This document shows positions 31,139 to 45,200 of a DNA stretch of 64,000 nt, piece by piece. The translations under genes were made by a program, and so were the position numbers. Under the pieces are notes generated by a model. The model worked only from the letters and a program-made list of their open reading frames with translations. It did not search any database and had not been told where the DNA came from. Source of the DNA: Taeniopygia guttata (taxonomy: Eukaryota; Chordata; Aves; Passeriformes; Estrildidae); assembly GCF_048771995.1 (NCBI RefSeq), contig NC_133050.1, positions 1,934,501 through 1,998,500 on the forward strand, written 5' to 3'. Numbering within the stretch: the stretch's first letter is position 1; every line of letters starts with the position of its first letter.

Positions 31139-34100
31139 CCAGATAAAACTCACTTTCAGATCTGATCATCTTTTATTCCTTTCCTCCTTCTCCCTTCTAG
31201 ACTCTTTACAGTTTGTCCCTAGACATCTTGTTGAAAAGCTTCAGAACAACAGGAGTGGTGTCACAGGCAGAGGATGGGGATCAGCCTCTGAGTCTTGCCT
31301 ACCCTCTTCTACCGCTTTTCTCCTTTCCTACAGCCCAAAGTGAGAATTCTAATTTTTGGCAACAGTATCTCGTTGATTTCTATAGTCTGACATTTTCCTT
31401 ATCCCTTAATTCTTTGCCTGAGTTCTGCTGCTGCACCACACAAGCTCCCTTTATCGCTGAGCATTCTCCACTTGTCTCTATCAGATGTCAAGCTATTGAT
31501 TCGGAGGTGATGTCAAGGTCATTTGGGATTCTGACACTTTCCTTGAGAGTTCTCCTTGGGAATGCTTGGAGATTTTGGTGACTTTTGGCCAGACACAAAT
31601 GTCCTAGTTATGTTCTATTTCCTCTTGACAGCTGTACCAGGGAACAATGTTTTAATGGGAATAATTTAAATTTTTAATATGTCGGTCCCTGAATAAAGAA
31701 CGTTCAAGACTGAAGAAATTCTAAACACTATCATACTTAATGCAATCCTTATCCTACCCTATCTCTTCTTTCTCTTGGATTTTGAAGAAGATCAAAGGAA
31801 TGATTTATTCACAGTCTTTGTAAGTGAGCGCTAGCAGTTATGTTCAATGTGCTAATCATGTGCAGTGGCAAAGCAGAAATGGAAACTGGACTATCTGCAA
31901 ATGTTTCCTCTTTTTTCCCCCATGCCTTCTGATTACTCTGTGGATGCAGCATCCCACAAAATATGTGAAGTTTACATAGAGAGCAACAGACAGAACAAGT
32001 TTCAACAAGAATTCCTTTCTTCCTGGCTGAAGTGTACAAACCCAGCAACTGTGCTCCCAACACAAGCTGCAGTTTCCATGCCTCCTGTACATGTGCTTGT
32101 GGTTTTGTGGGGCTTTTCAAAACAAACTGGGCTGAATCACACTGCAGGAGCTTCCCAGGCTGTGTCCTTGGCCAAGCCTGGAACAGCAGACTCACACCAA
32201 AACCTCTTGCCTGCAGGCAGGTAGGGACAGCAATTGTTTACTCACTTGCACGAATCACGAGGGGGTTTTCCCTTCACTTTATAGTCCCATATGGTGCTGC
32301 TTCTCCTGTTGGGCACTCTCAGCCTCTTCTCATGCACCCAAACTGCCTCCAGGAGCGCATCCTCCATCCTCTGACCCACCCCAGCCACCTTTGGGCATGA
32401 GATCCTGCTCACTCCCACTCCTGTTCCCTTCTCTGGAGCCACACTCATCCTGCCTATCACACCGTCCTGCACTTCCACCTAATTTTGTATCCTGACTTTT
32501 AATTATGGCAGGTGGGCCAGAATTTCTACACGAGAGACAGAAGAAGTGACCCAAGAGATCTCCAAGAGACACAAAAAGTGTGTCTTGCTCTGACAGTCAG
32601 CTGAAGGATTTGCTCTCCCAGTGCCTGCATATCCCAGAACACACCCCAGCCTCTCCAGGCAGTGATTTTCACACATCCCAAACCCCTCACTGTCCATTTC
32701 CAGCCCTCCCAGGAATGAGGTCCTCATGGCACTTGTACCCCAGGTACCAAGACAGACAAAACCAGCCAGCATTGACAGGTATGGTTTCGTTCCAAGGGGT
32801 AATTTCTGTTCTTTTTCTAACATCTACATCTCCAAGGATTTAATCTATACTCCTGTGGGTCTCAGATTCAGTCAAATAAAGAAATGGAGAGTTTCTAGCC
32901 AGGCAAAAGCCTGGGAAAGAGTTGGGAAAGAATGTAAATAAAAGAGCGGTGTATTTTGAATAAACCGGAGTTTTACTCTCAGCAGTCTTCTGAGTCAGTC
33001 TTCTCTTTCCCGTCCTGCCTCGACAGCGACATACTCCTGAAGCAACTGATGACCACACAAAACGTTCATTTTACAGGAGGTCCCGCTCTGCCCTTGGAAT
33101 TCCTTGGAAAAAATCCACCCTCACCCAAACCTGGTCTTCCTCCTCCAGGCAGTTTTTCTTTAGTTCAAAAAAAAAAAGGTTATTTTATGGAGCCCTGGAC
33201 AACTGCAGGTGAAAGTACTGCAGAGAGGGCAGCTATAAAAAAAAATGTTTTTAATATTTAAAGGACCATAAACAGAAAAAAAAAAAAAAAAAGAGAAAAA
33301 CACCCCAGTTGTTCCAGTTTTCCATCAAACTGTGAGCAGCATCCTGCACCTGTGGGTACAGACCAACCTTCATTATGACAACTCTGTGAAAGTGCATTCG
33401 GGTCATTTTGTAATAGCTGTGTCACAGTTACATTATCAACAAGTACAAGCAGAAATGGATTTTTACAGCCTGGAGATTAAATTACACGCCCTCCCCTTGC
33501 TACCTCTCTCATGAAAATCCCCGTTACAAACAGCAGGTGCCTAAGAACACAAATCAAGGTGGTGTTTGGTCAGGTCTGTTGACAAATACTACCCAAATAT
33601 CAACCCCAAACCTCAGCAGGCAGCAGAGGGAGGTCACCTCCCTGTCAAGGAAAAGCAGGCAGTGAATTGCAGCCAGCTTTGAACACAGCTGCTCTCAGGA
33701 AATATTCCCGGGATCAGCCCTCCTGACCCTTTGTTATCTCACCCGCCCACATCTTATCTGGGACTCTGCACTCCCACATTTACATGCAGCATTCCAAGTC
33801 ACTCCTCCCAAACCAGCTCCTTATCAGCCCTGCCCTGGCTCACAGGTGGCTCTGCTGTCCTTTATGTCCCTCCCCGCTCTGGGGGTGCCACCACAGCCGG
33901 GCTCCACCTGAGGAGAGGCTCAGGATAAAGCAGAGGGGTGACGGTGACAAGGCCCAAGTGCTGGGAGGTCACGGCCAGCACCTGCTGATGGCACAGAGAG
34001 GGATCCTCCCCTTCAGCTCACCCAGGAACTTTCCATCCCCAGCCCAGAGAGGGAGCAAGGACAGTCAGGAGCCATCTGTGACCCGGCAAGTGACGGCCTC

Positions 34101-34569
34101 GGTGACACCACTGGAGAATGTGGCAAAATGATTTCCTGCTGAATGAAACCCAGAGAGAGCTCGGGAACACCTTCACCCGGGGGTCACCCAAAAAACTCAT
34201 GTGGGGGGATGAATCCCAGAATCCCGGAGTGGGGCAGGGCTAAGGGAGCACAGAGGCTCAGCTGGTGCCACCCCAGGGCCATCCCGAGCACAGGGCACAG
34301 CGGGGTGTGCACAGGGCTCTGGAATATCCCCAGCCAGGGAGGACCCACAGCCTCTCTGGGCTCTGCTCCAGTGCCCACAGGGAAGTTCTGCCTCCTGGGC
34401 AGGGAATTGCCGGGCTCAGCCCTGCCCGGGGCTCTGGGGCCATTGCTGGGCCTGTAGCAGGGCCTGGGGCTGCTCTGCCCTCCTGCACACAGGGACGGAC
34501 AGGGATGGACAGGGACACTCAGGGACACCCGGGGACACTCAGGGTCACAACAGGGTCACCCAGGCCTGA
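31139..34569. other. Gene-poor interval
   Basis: No exon with family resemblance, no RNA gene. Contains A-rich runs (33,166-33,180; 33,277-33,296) and ordinary AT/GC alternation. Confidence 0.4.
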
Positions 34570-34690
34570 GGGCCCCTCTCAGCATCTCCTCAGCCCCAGC
34601 TCCCTCAGCCTTTCCTGCTCCAGGCCCTTCCTCAGCTCCACAGCTCCCCAGGAGCTCCCTGGCCCTGCTGTCCCAAGGAGCTGGACAAGC
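34570..34690 (-). mobile_element. CR1 LINE fragment
   Basis: CCCAGCTCCCTCAGCCTTTC on + is the reverse complement of a conserved block near the CR1 3' region (family knowledge). Fragment only. Confidence 0.55.
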
Positions 34691-37600
34691 ACTCCAGCTC
34701 TGCCTCCCAGGGCTGACAATGTTTATTTTTAATTCTCAGTGAAGACAACAACCTAGATCCCAGCTGATCCCACCCACCCCACATGGAGCCACTCCTGCTT
34801 TCTCTCCTTCCTCAGAGGACAAAAACCCCAGAAATGCTCTTGGCTCCCTTCTCCCAGAGGCCCTGGGGTGGTCAATAGCAATAAAAATATGCCTGCAGAG
34901 CTTTCACCCTCAAAGCTTGATTTTCCAGGCGCTCTCCCGCAGTTCCTCTGTAATGGCATTTTTTAATGGCCTGGCCAAAGGAACCTAATCTTGCAATTAC
35001 TCCATTTAAAGCCATGTAATGGGTGAGCAGCTTCCTGGGATATGGGAAAGGAGAAGTGTGGTACAATTGTATTAAAGTGGGAAAATGGAGTAACTACTCA
35101 CACTAAAAAGGATGAGGAATGAAAAGCAGCATGGTGTGAATTATAGAGAAAGGAATGGGTTTATGACATGCAGCTGAAGGTCTGGCAGCTTTTGAGAGTC
35201 ACCATTCCCCTCCTGTCCTTTTCACTTGCCATCAGGACAAAAAAAGAGGAAAAGGAGGGAGTTGGGAGCATCAAATCCACAGGGCTTGCAAAGGGGATCA
35301 ATTGGGTTTGAGGACGGAGTGAGCAGGGCAAGGGCAAGGCACCTCCAGGGAGATTCTCCTGCTGCATGGCAGCATTCCCAGGAGAAGCTGGCAGCACAAG
35401 GCCCTAAAGATGGGGAACAGCTGAGCAACCCCAATTCCCAGGACTGAGATCTCCCTGATCCCTGACTTCACAGCATGAAAAAGGAGACTGGGGATATTAA
35501 AAAAAAAAAAAAATTATTAAGGATATTGCTTGAAAAACAACCAGGGTGATCCTCAGCAGTGCAGGAGGGATGGCAGGAGGGATGAATTCCTGAGGGGAAG
35601 GGCTCCTCACTCCAGCTTGCAAAAGCCAAAAGTCAAATCTCCCAGGCTCTGGAATTCAGGAACAATGGGGAAATGGGGATGCCTGGCCCGTCCTGCTCAG
35701 TTTGGGACACTCGTGTCCCCATGGCCCAGTGCCGTCACCGCCACCCACCCCAACATTCAATCCAAGGGAGCTCTCCCACGTCAACCTGGGGGCCCAGCAC
35801 CACGATGCTCTTCCATATCCCATCCAAAGGCCTCACTGCGCGCTCCGCAGGTCCATGAGGGCACGCTCCAGGCTCCGGGACAGGAGGGGGAAGCGCTTTG
35901 GGAAGAGCGTCCGCTTCAGGTCCTCCTGGCGCGTGCTTCTGCCCTTCTTCCTCTTCATGGCGAGGCACCGCCGGCGGCTCCGGAGGGCTCACCCAGCCTT
36001 GCCATGGTGCACATGGCCCAGAGCGCCCCAGCTGCGCTCTCAGCACCAAGGTGAGTGCAGGGCTTCCCAGCGCCCAGCCCAAGTGGGTGGGGACCCTTAG
36101 GGTGGAAGGGCTGCAAAGGAGGGAGAGAGGTTTTCAGGGCAGTAGGGCGGGTCGGCAGCACCTCGGAGATCACTCTTCACTGTGCTGCTGGGTGGACTTG
36201 GCACTGAAGTAGCTGATGAGAGCCACGTTTTCCAGCCTGCCTGCAGCTCTGAGGGGCACAGAGGTGTAATGACATCTCCCACCAATGCACTCCCCATCCT
36301 GATGTCCCCTGCCAGCCTGGTGGCACCTCCTGGATGCTCTGGGGACAGCTCCAGTGCCAGGGTCCTGCAAGCATCAGCCCCGTACGCCCCCTCACCACCA
36401 GCCACCCCAGCACAAGGGTGAAATGCCAACACAGACATCCCCCCTAACAGATCCTGGGGAACAGTGTCTCATCAAGACTTGTCTTGGAAAGACAGAGACT
36501 GAAAATCTCAACATCTCATCACAGGTGGGAGACAGCAGCTGCCATTTATCACTCTTGAGGAGCTGATTGGCATCCTCAGTCACAACTGAATTCTGCGCGT
36601 GCACGAGAGAAAAACACCTTCAATTCTTCCCTTCATGTCCCCAAAATGCATGCCCTAGGTTTTGAGGCCTGCTTACTCTGATCAAGCCCTTCTGGATCTC
36701 ACCAACATGAAGGAACTCTCCTTATGCCTATCCAGCTGTTCTGTGCAGTACTTCCTGGAGTGACTTCCCAGTGATGCTAACAGCTTTACCTGGCACCCCC
36801 AAGCAGTTAAGGTGGAAGACTGCAGCAGCAAGTTCCTTGCCTCCAACCAGCTACAATGGAATGGTTTTCCCATAGGAATTACCCTCAGAGGAATAACCCC
36901 AGTCCCTCCAGCCAAACTGCCTCCTTTCCAGGGAAGCCAGAGGCTTGCATGCCTTTAAAAAAAGGAAAAATATCCCCAAATCAAGATAGTATTTCAAGTG
37001 GGATTATTGCTCGTTGGCCAAAGAGCTGGAAGTTTAGCTGGAACTTATTAGGCAAGCTTTGCAGAAAGGAGGCTGTAAAGAAGGAGGTGGTGTTGCCCTC
37101 GGTGCTGCATCCCACTGCCTGCATCAGCGGTGGCCAAGGGGCCGTGAAACTGGCAGGCAGAGGCAGGTGAAAGAAATGGCAGCCAGGAAGCAGAGCCCTG
37201 ACATGCAGGGTCTTCAGCCTCTTTCTTAGGTTTTCCCTGAGAACACCACCTGGGAGAGGCCAGCAGGAGAGGCTGGGAGCCAGCCTGTGCCCTTGCTGAG
37301 CAGATTAGCAGCACTGCTGATCATCCCTCCTTGCCACCCCCAGGAAAGAAGTGTGATCCCTGCCTGGCGCAGAAATGGATCCAGCGAGAGGCTCTGAGGC
37401 GAAACTCGCTCAAATATTGAACTAGAAAAATTTTGCTCGATCTGCCTCTCAGTAAACAGTGACTAATTGCTCTGGCTGGAGTTGCTGTACCTTCTAGATT
37501 GGAAGGTGCAGATGGAACAATGATAGTGAAGGCTCCTTACCTGACACCGGCTGTACATTAATCACGAATGTTTGCTACGCAAATCCTGTCATACAAAGCA

Positions 37601-38960
37601 ATTATTGCTGTTCCCATACTGACCTCATGTTTATTTATTACATGAGCTCTTTATTTGAACCTTGTCTGGTCTCTCTTCCCATATAAGCATATTAGTATGT
37701 GGCTTCCAAAGGCTCCCAGCTGAGAAATTGTAGATTTATTTGTGGCGTGGAGGGATGGCACACGACACACTGACTGCAATGCAGAGCTGAGAGGCTCAGC
37801 TCTTACACCAGTGGCTCTTCATGCAAAATGTTCTCACCCCAAGGTCCCTTGCTGGGATGAAGGACACTTTCTAACAGCACAGGGCTGCGACTCTGGGTTT
37901 GCTCTGACGCTGCAGTATTAACCAATGGTTAATGGAGACTGTCAGCCCGAGGAGCCACAAAATAAAGCTCTGCTTGGGCTTCTTTAGGGTCTGCTCAGTA
38001 AAAGTAAAATTTTACACAGTGCTTCGTCCTTGGCTTTGTCACCTTTGCCTACCTCCAGAATGATGAGTTGCAAATAAATTTAACTGTGCCACCAAGTAAG
38101 TTGCAAGTGCGCTTTTGAATGTGGTGGTGTTTGGGTAGCTGGAGGGCTGGGTGTCTTTAAGCACCAAACATTCTCTTGCCAGAGGAGTTTTCTCCATGTG
38201 ATTTAATGTTGGGCAGAGGGTTTCCTCCTTAACAGCTTGGGGCAGCTCACTCCCTTGATTTTATCCTATGGCTTCTCAAGATGATCATTAAATGTAATTT
38301 CTACATTAATCTGGGCTTTGTTTTCCCCCTTCCTTCAGTTAGGCTGCAAAGCAGGCAGAACAATGTATTGTCTGTTTAGTGTTTTCTTTTAAACACGCCC
38401 TGCTATGCAGTCTGGGATCTTCTGAAGTCAGCTGCCCCTCCACGCTGATCAGTTTTGTTGCGCAGGGACTCTGCCTGCCTCACACCTCAGGCAAGTCTCT
38501 GTTCCTCTCTTGAGCGGGACAGGAAGGGTCTCCATGGTTCCTGCTTCAAACCAAACCCTCCTGTCTGACCTCTTTGGGCCCCTTCCTTGTCCACAGACAT
38601 TATTGGTGCTCTTTTACTAGGGGAAACTGTAGAAAAGCCCCCAGAGCCTGAATGAAATCAAATCCCTCTTACACCCCTCAGCCCTCCCTGCCTCTCTCGC
38701 TGTTCTTTCTTCTGCTCTCACCTCTGCTTTCAGCTCTTCTCAATGTAACATCATTTTCTGATGCAATTAATTCTTATTGCTTCCAAATCATTAATAAAGC
38801 ACCTAATTGTTGCAGCATTTCTGAGACAGAGAGGCCATGATTTATGTTTGGAATGAGATTTGAGCTACTCCAGCCTAGGCCTCAGATCTGGGCCTTGTGA
38901 GGCTTTCCAGCCTCTGGCGCAGTTAGAAATTAAGAGCTTGTGGCACAGTTAGAAATTGTA
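34691..38960. other. Gene-poor interval with a GC-rich patch
   Basis: No gene is supported. A GC-rich patch at 35,690-36,060 holds short basic open frames on both strands (see findings). AT-rich 37,380-37,760 is compositionally unlike the surrounding repeats. Confidence 0.35.
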
Positions 38961-38966
38961 TTAAGG

Positions 38967-39204
38967 TGTGATGGGAAGCACTGGGCTGTCTGGGTGTGAA
39001 GTAGTACAGGTTTATAGTGTGAGGTTTAGGTCACCTTAAGAAAAAGACACACAATGTTCGCTTGCCAATGAATGTGCCTTTGTAAACTGTAAACTGTATA
39101 GAAGTGTATATAAGCTGCCATCTCCTCTCGAATAAACAGAGAACGTTGCATTAATCATATTGGTTTGACGTGCGTTCCGTCCTGTCCAGCTTTCCTGTTT
39201 CATG
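38967..39204 (+). mobile_element. Probable solo LTR
   Basis: Starts TGTGATGGGAAG, contains a GTATATAAGC TATA box (about 39,107) and AATAAA about 30 bp later (39,132-39,137), and ends near TTTCA. The promoter and polyadenylation signal so close together are typical of a short-R retroviral LTR. Ends are uncertain and no target duplication was found. Confidence 0.45.
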
Positions 39205-41950
39205 AGGACCCTGGGTTCACGTAATTACCAGCAGGCCTGACAATGAACCTAGCAATGCCACACTGTGTACTTTTGCCCCTCTCCAGCATCACCCTTTCCT
39301 TAGGATCTCGGCTGGCTTTCCATCCATTCAACAACTTGCATCTCCCAGTCAATTTGAAATATTCCTCCCCCCTACTCCAGTATTTCTCTTTTATGGTGCA
39401 GCTGTAGCTTTTGCTAAGTGTTCATTTAATGACTGTTTTTTTTTTTTTTTTTCCCTAAAGCAATATTTTTCTTGAGAAGTTGAATTTAAAGGGGCCATAA
39501 ATGACTAATAGTAATTAATAAAAATTAAGAAATAATTCTTTAAATGCATATGCTGCCTGGAGCCAAATTCCTAAATCCCTGTTGCTGTTAGATCAGCTTG
39601 GGGTTTTATTCTCCCCTGAAGGAGCAGCAGTGCCCAAGACTGTCGGGAATACTCCAAGTGATGGAATAACTCTCCAACAACCCCAGGAAGCTGAGGGCTG
39701 GGGGTATGTGGTGGACCATGCCGGCAGCACATAGCTTACTGCTGCTCTCCTCCCTTGCTGACAGGAGGACTGGCTGTGCCAGGGCAAGAGGGGCTTCGGG
39801 GACCTGGTGGACAACTTGATCCTCTTGAAAAATACTGCCTTTAACCCGTGGAGAGCCCTGCCACTTCCACAAGACTGTTAGAAAGGGATTACACATTTAA
39901 GGGCAAGAGAGTTACATTCAAGTAAAAAAGCAGCAATAAAAGGCTTTTGTGGTTCAGAGCATAAATCAGCCTTTTACTGCTTCTCCTTGCAGTGAGCGCA
40001 GCCGCAAGCGCCTGACTCGGGGATTTTTATATCTAGTGGTGAAATATCTGGGGGACAGCAGTGCCAGGGAGCAGGCACAGGACTCTGTGCCTGAGTCAGC
40101 ACTGCCCAGCCAAGGATGCTGCAGCATCCTGCTGGCTTCAGGAGGGAGGATGAGTGTGATGGCATGGAGTCAGGGACATGATCCCATCGTGCAAAGCAGG
40201 ACTTGGAAGTGCACAGAGATGGTTTTGAGGGCCACTTCACAACTGCTTCCCTCTCCTGATGATATTTAACTGCTGGTGGTTTTCTTTTGCCAGTGTGGAC
40301 TGGCTGAAACTCAGATCCACCAGTCCAGCTTATTAAAAGGTCACGTTTTACAAAGTAGCACAGCCACCCTAACCAAATGCGTGCTGGCTAATTGCCTTCG
40401 GTGTGAAATTAGGTTTGTGGTTTCTGTGGGATCAAGTGTGGCTTCCTCCTCTCCTCCACAACCTCCTTGGTTGTGTTCCCAGTCGCTGATGAGCATTTGA
40501 TGTGCAGAAAAGACCTCAGTTTGCAGCCAGAAACACACATTCCAAAGCCCTGGCTTTGCCTACAGCCAGGATGGTGCAGAGGCAGGAGGACTGGAGAAGC
40601 TGGGACGTAGCAGAGCAGAAAATGCCTCATGGGGCTGAACCTCAGCAGGCAGTTTGAGAGTTGTCCGGCAGGGTAGGTATGAATGCCCTACAGGTAGGGC
40701 ATTAGGTCAACATGTCACTTTGTTTCCACTGCCCCTTGCAGTGTCAAGGGGGACAGAGCTGGCCACTGGGACACTGACCAGCTCTGGGTCCTCCCTTGCT
40801 GGACCAAAGGGTATATGCAGCACAGCAGTAAATTGTTTAGATGAAAGCATGGGAGAACTTGTGCCTTGCACTGCAGCACCTTATGTCATTTAACAAAGCA
40901 GGCGTGTGTCAGCTGTGGTGACAGAGATGCTCCTTGTCAGCTGGGCTGAGCGAGAAGTCCTGGTCCATTAGGCAACACGTGCCAGAGTGCACAAAGCTGG
41001 AAGCAGGCATCTCTGCACAGAGTCAGCCACCCTGAAACAAATCCAAACACTTGGTGTGACAGAAATATTCAGTTGGGTCTCCTCTTGCCTGCCAACACAG
41101 CCTCATACGTGACAAGCAGCCAAAAGCCCATGCAAGAAGAAAGCTTGTGCAAGAAAAAATGACTTCTCACCTGCAAACAGCTGAGACCCTTGGAAATACC
41201 TACTAGCCCACCTCAAACTGATGTCAGGACAATGATGGGTGCTTCTTTATAGGTGCAAGCTTTTCAGTTCCCACCTGGAGAAGCAGAAGGAAAAATACAG
41301 GCTCCATATATGCACAGCCAGGCGAGCAGCTCTTTGGAAGTCCACGGCCTTTGAAGACAGCTGTGGTGAATATCTGTGGGGAGAAAGAGTGGCATGGGGG
41401 TGTCCCACCTCCTCCATCTCCTGCAGAGATTCTGTGCTGCGTGGCCCAGATCCCCAGCTCCACGTTTCCAGAAGTGGGACCTACAGTGGGAGCAGTGTGG
41501 AGCTCAGCTGTGTTTGCAGCACTTCAGAGATGAGATCATAACCCCAGAGGCAGAGCAGAGTCGAGCTCCAGGTAGGCAGGGAGACGTGAGCTCAGCCACT
41601 CACTGGGGACAGTTAATCCAGCATCAGCACTGGGCCCATTGTGGGGTGGTGTAATGCACTAAAATGTTTCTTGAGACCAGCCTTTAGTTACATAAAATAC
41701 AATTACTTGCTTGTGTTGTATTGACTGCTTCTGCAATTTTGTCTTTATAAGATATTTTTTCTATCATCTAATTGGGTGGCTTCTTTCAGGTTCCCAGAGT
41801 ACTCTTCTTTGTGCTTCAAGGGAATTTTTGTTACTCTTTAAACAATAATTCTGAAAAAAAACCCGTTCTGATTTGTAGTAACTCTCACACAAAGGGAAAG
41901 CTCCTGTTTTTTCAGCCCACAAGCCATCCAGTTCTCCCACAGCCTTCTTA
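39205..41950. other. Gene-poor interval
   Basis: No supported gene. Contains a T-run at 39,438-39,452. Open frames are short, on both strands and without recognisable domains. Confidence 0.4.
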
Positions 41951-41954
41951 AATT

Positions 41955-42250
41955 CCTAGCCACAGAATGGTTTGTGCTGGAAGGGGCCTGAGAGCCCATC
42001 TGACCCCAAGCCCACATACACGGTCACCTGCCACCAGATCAGGCTGCCCAGAGCCACGTCCACCATGGCCTGCTTTGACCACACAAGAGGCACCTTGAAT
42101 CCAGATCTTGTCCCATTATCCATGACACGACCACTTGACCACTAACTGGCCTCAGCACAGTTTGCTGAGCTTTCCCCATTTCAGTGCTTTCCCTCTTCTG
42201 CCATAAAACCTGCCCCAAGTTCCATCCAACCTTATGAACAGGAATGGTTG
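41955..42250 (-). mobile_element. CR1 LINE 3' fragment
   Basis: ACAGAATGGTTTGTGCTGGA on + is the reverse complement of a typical CR1 3' terminus, followed by diverged CR1 text. Confidence 0.7.
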
Positions 42251-45200
42251 CAAGCTTCCCTCCTAAGGTTTTTAAATTAAGACTTAATGAAGACTCAGAA
42301 TTTAAGGTTAAATGTTATTAATTATGTTTGTACAGTTCGATTTCCTTGGCAAGCATTTGAGATAAAAACAAAACAAGACAAGCCCCAAACGATATTTGCA
42401 CATTCTAGAACACCGCAAATCCTTCCTTGAAAATGCACAAGAAATCCCTGTAGAGCACTGGTACACTTTCAGCCAGCCTCCTGTCCAATTTCCTGGGGAA
42501 AAAGAAACCAAAACAAAATGCAAGTTTACAACCTTGTGATTTTAAAAAAAGTGAAATATCTTAAATATTTGTATTTGTCTGTTCTGGCTGCTCAGTGTGC
42601 ATTATAGCTACATATGCAATTAACTTCTATTCCACACCTCTGCATGGGTGAAGATCTGAAGTACAGATCCCCTTTGCATCTACTATACATCACTTTTAAA
42701 GAATTGCCTTTAAAGTATTACATTAGGCTGCTGTTTACCTTCCACTTAGGTCTTTCATTACAAATCCAACCATTGGCTGGATCAAGTTTTCATTTCTGTA
42801 ATATTTTTTTCTCGCTGTAGCAATGCCTTGTAAACAGCCTCCTTACACAGGACTATGAGTGAGCAGGAAAAGCCAGGGAATATCTTGTGGTATGAGGATA
42901 AAATTGCTCTGCTTACTGCCTTATAAAATGCACTTGATAAATTTGAATAATCTGAATTTTTATTGCAACAGTTTTTAAAATAAAGAGGTACCATTTTCCT
43001 CTTTCTTTTTTTTTGTTTTTTTTTTTTTTTTTAATAATTCACCAAAATCTTAATAAACTGTTTTGTCTGAACCACAGGGAGAAATGAAAGGCTTTTCTAT
43101 GTAGTGACTCACTGGATTATTGAAAACAACTATGTGGCTGTAACTGTTTGCCTTCCTGATATATCTTTCTGCTCTGTTTTTAATAACGAGATCACTGTAG
43201 AGCTTTGATGAAGAATGAAATTTCTTTCTTTTCCAGATTTGATTTTTTGACAGAAATATTTACGTGGGTTAGAGAAATGCATCTAAAATGACACAGCTCA
43301 AGTCTACCAGGATCAGATTTTTACATACACGAGTTGCAGAAATCTGCCTGCCCATCTTAATTCTCATAATTTATCCCTTTGTGTGTTTTTTCCTTCTGTG
43401 GATCAGACAATGAATTTTTCCTCCCTTTTTGTGAATAAGCCTCTCTCAGAAATGAGACACATGGCTTTAACTTCTGGGGGAAGCGTTGGCACCTCTGCCA
43501 AGGAAAGGGATGTGAATTGATGGGCTGCTCTGCTCTGGAACATTAAGCAGATCACACTCCCACTGCAAAGTGCCATTGTCAACATTAAACCCTCTTGTTA
43601 ATAGCCCACTGGTTTGGGTTTTTTTCTGTTTGTTTTCCTTTTCAAGTGTATCTACAGTTAACTGCAAGGAAAAAACCCAAACTGCAGAACAGTGCCGAGA
43701 AGGGTCTCCCTCCTAAACAGCCTCTCAGGTAGCTGCTGTAAGCTCTCCTCTCTCCATAGGTAGGAAGCAGGAGTGTGGCTGTCTTAACCCATCTCCAACA
43801 CCATTACAGACAGTAGATGATGTTTTTAAAAAATGAATTATTTGCTATGGGATTCAGGAGGACATTGTGTGTTTTGGTGCTGCTTGACATGCTGACAAGC
43901 AGGGGAAAAATGTTGCCCTGTAAACTTGGCTGTCTCTGTTGATTGAGAGATGTCTTATGGAAAGGTACTAGTCAGTATAAACCCCAGGATACCCAACAAA
44001 GAGAGATTTCAATAAATATAGAGAGCCATTAAAGCAGCTCACCCTCTCTTCACAGGCTCAGGTGTAAAGAGAGATGCTACCTATGCATTTCTGTTGATCT
44101 CCATGCTAAACAAAGCCACAAGCACATGGAGAAAGTGGCATTTCAGATATCACCATGTTCCTTTCAATTAGCCTGGAAAACCTGTCCAGGGCTGAGCCCT
44201 CTCCCACTGAAACTCCAGTTTAGCATCACTGACACAGAGAGACAGATATTCCCTCCATTGTGCAATTTGGGGTGGATTTTTTCCCCCCACTATGCAGAAC
44301 AGGTGAACAACTTTCTTCTTCTTAGGCATTTACAAGACTTTTTAAAGATCAAAGCAACCAAGCAACCAGGTAAAACAAACTGCACCTGCCAGCCCGTTGG
44401 ACCACTGTAAAATTCAGTGCTGGAAGGGACTTTCTCCAGAACAGTCTCCTGGCCTTCACAAGGCATTCACCTTAGTCTTCCTAATGACCTCTCTGCATGT
44501 AGCTCTATTGGCAGAGCAAGGCTTGGGGAGCCATCAAGGGAAGGTGATGGTACAAATGTCCCCACCTTTGTAAATAAAATATCCCACACAATACAGGGCT
44601 GCCAATGGTTGGTTTTCTGGCTCTCACACATCTACTCCTCTTTTGGAGGAAGCTGAGAGTGCAAAGGGAGCAGAGCCTGCAATGAATCCATCAGCTCAAA
44701 AGCAGGATTCTAAACTGGAGATAATCCTTGTCTTCTCAAAACTTTAACCTAAGGGAGCACAAAAGGAAAAGTAATCATCTCTTGCTGGTCAATCCCTTTG
44801 CTCAGTGTCGCAAATATCACAGAAAGAGAGGCCATCAGCACGGTTTGCTTTAGATCAGGAATAACTCCTGTTCCAGCCATTGCTGGGGGCTGTTAAGGCC
44901 TTCAGGTTTTTGATGGATTGAGGAAAGCCTTGACAATGCAGACAACTGCAGTGAAATAAGAGGCTGGCTCAAACAATGACCCACTGATTCTATGTGAGAC
45001 AAAGAGATGATGGCACTGTCTGCCTTGGCAAGACCTCTCCCTTCACCGCCCTTGGTAGGCATCCCTTTAGTGACTGCAAGGGGCAGAGCTGGTCCCTCAA
45101 AGTTTTCTTCCTTCCCCCCTACTCCCAACTCCCGTCCTTGTCATAAAGAGTAGGAATCAAAAACAAGCCTGTGGCTTTGCTAGCATAGCAGAAGAAAAAT

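Noticed and set aside
30180-31343. Long open frames (Ser/Leu/Pro, Phe/Leu and Arg/Glu/Lys rich) of 266-387 codons on both strands
   Set aside because: They are produced by the polypyrimidine repeat, which has no stop codons in several frames. No gene support.
35530-36100. Overlapping + strand frames of 104-174 codons in the GC patch
   Set aside because: Mutually overlapping, no domain, no splice support. Only the small minus-strand frame was kept, as a weak finding.
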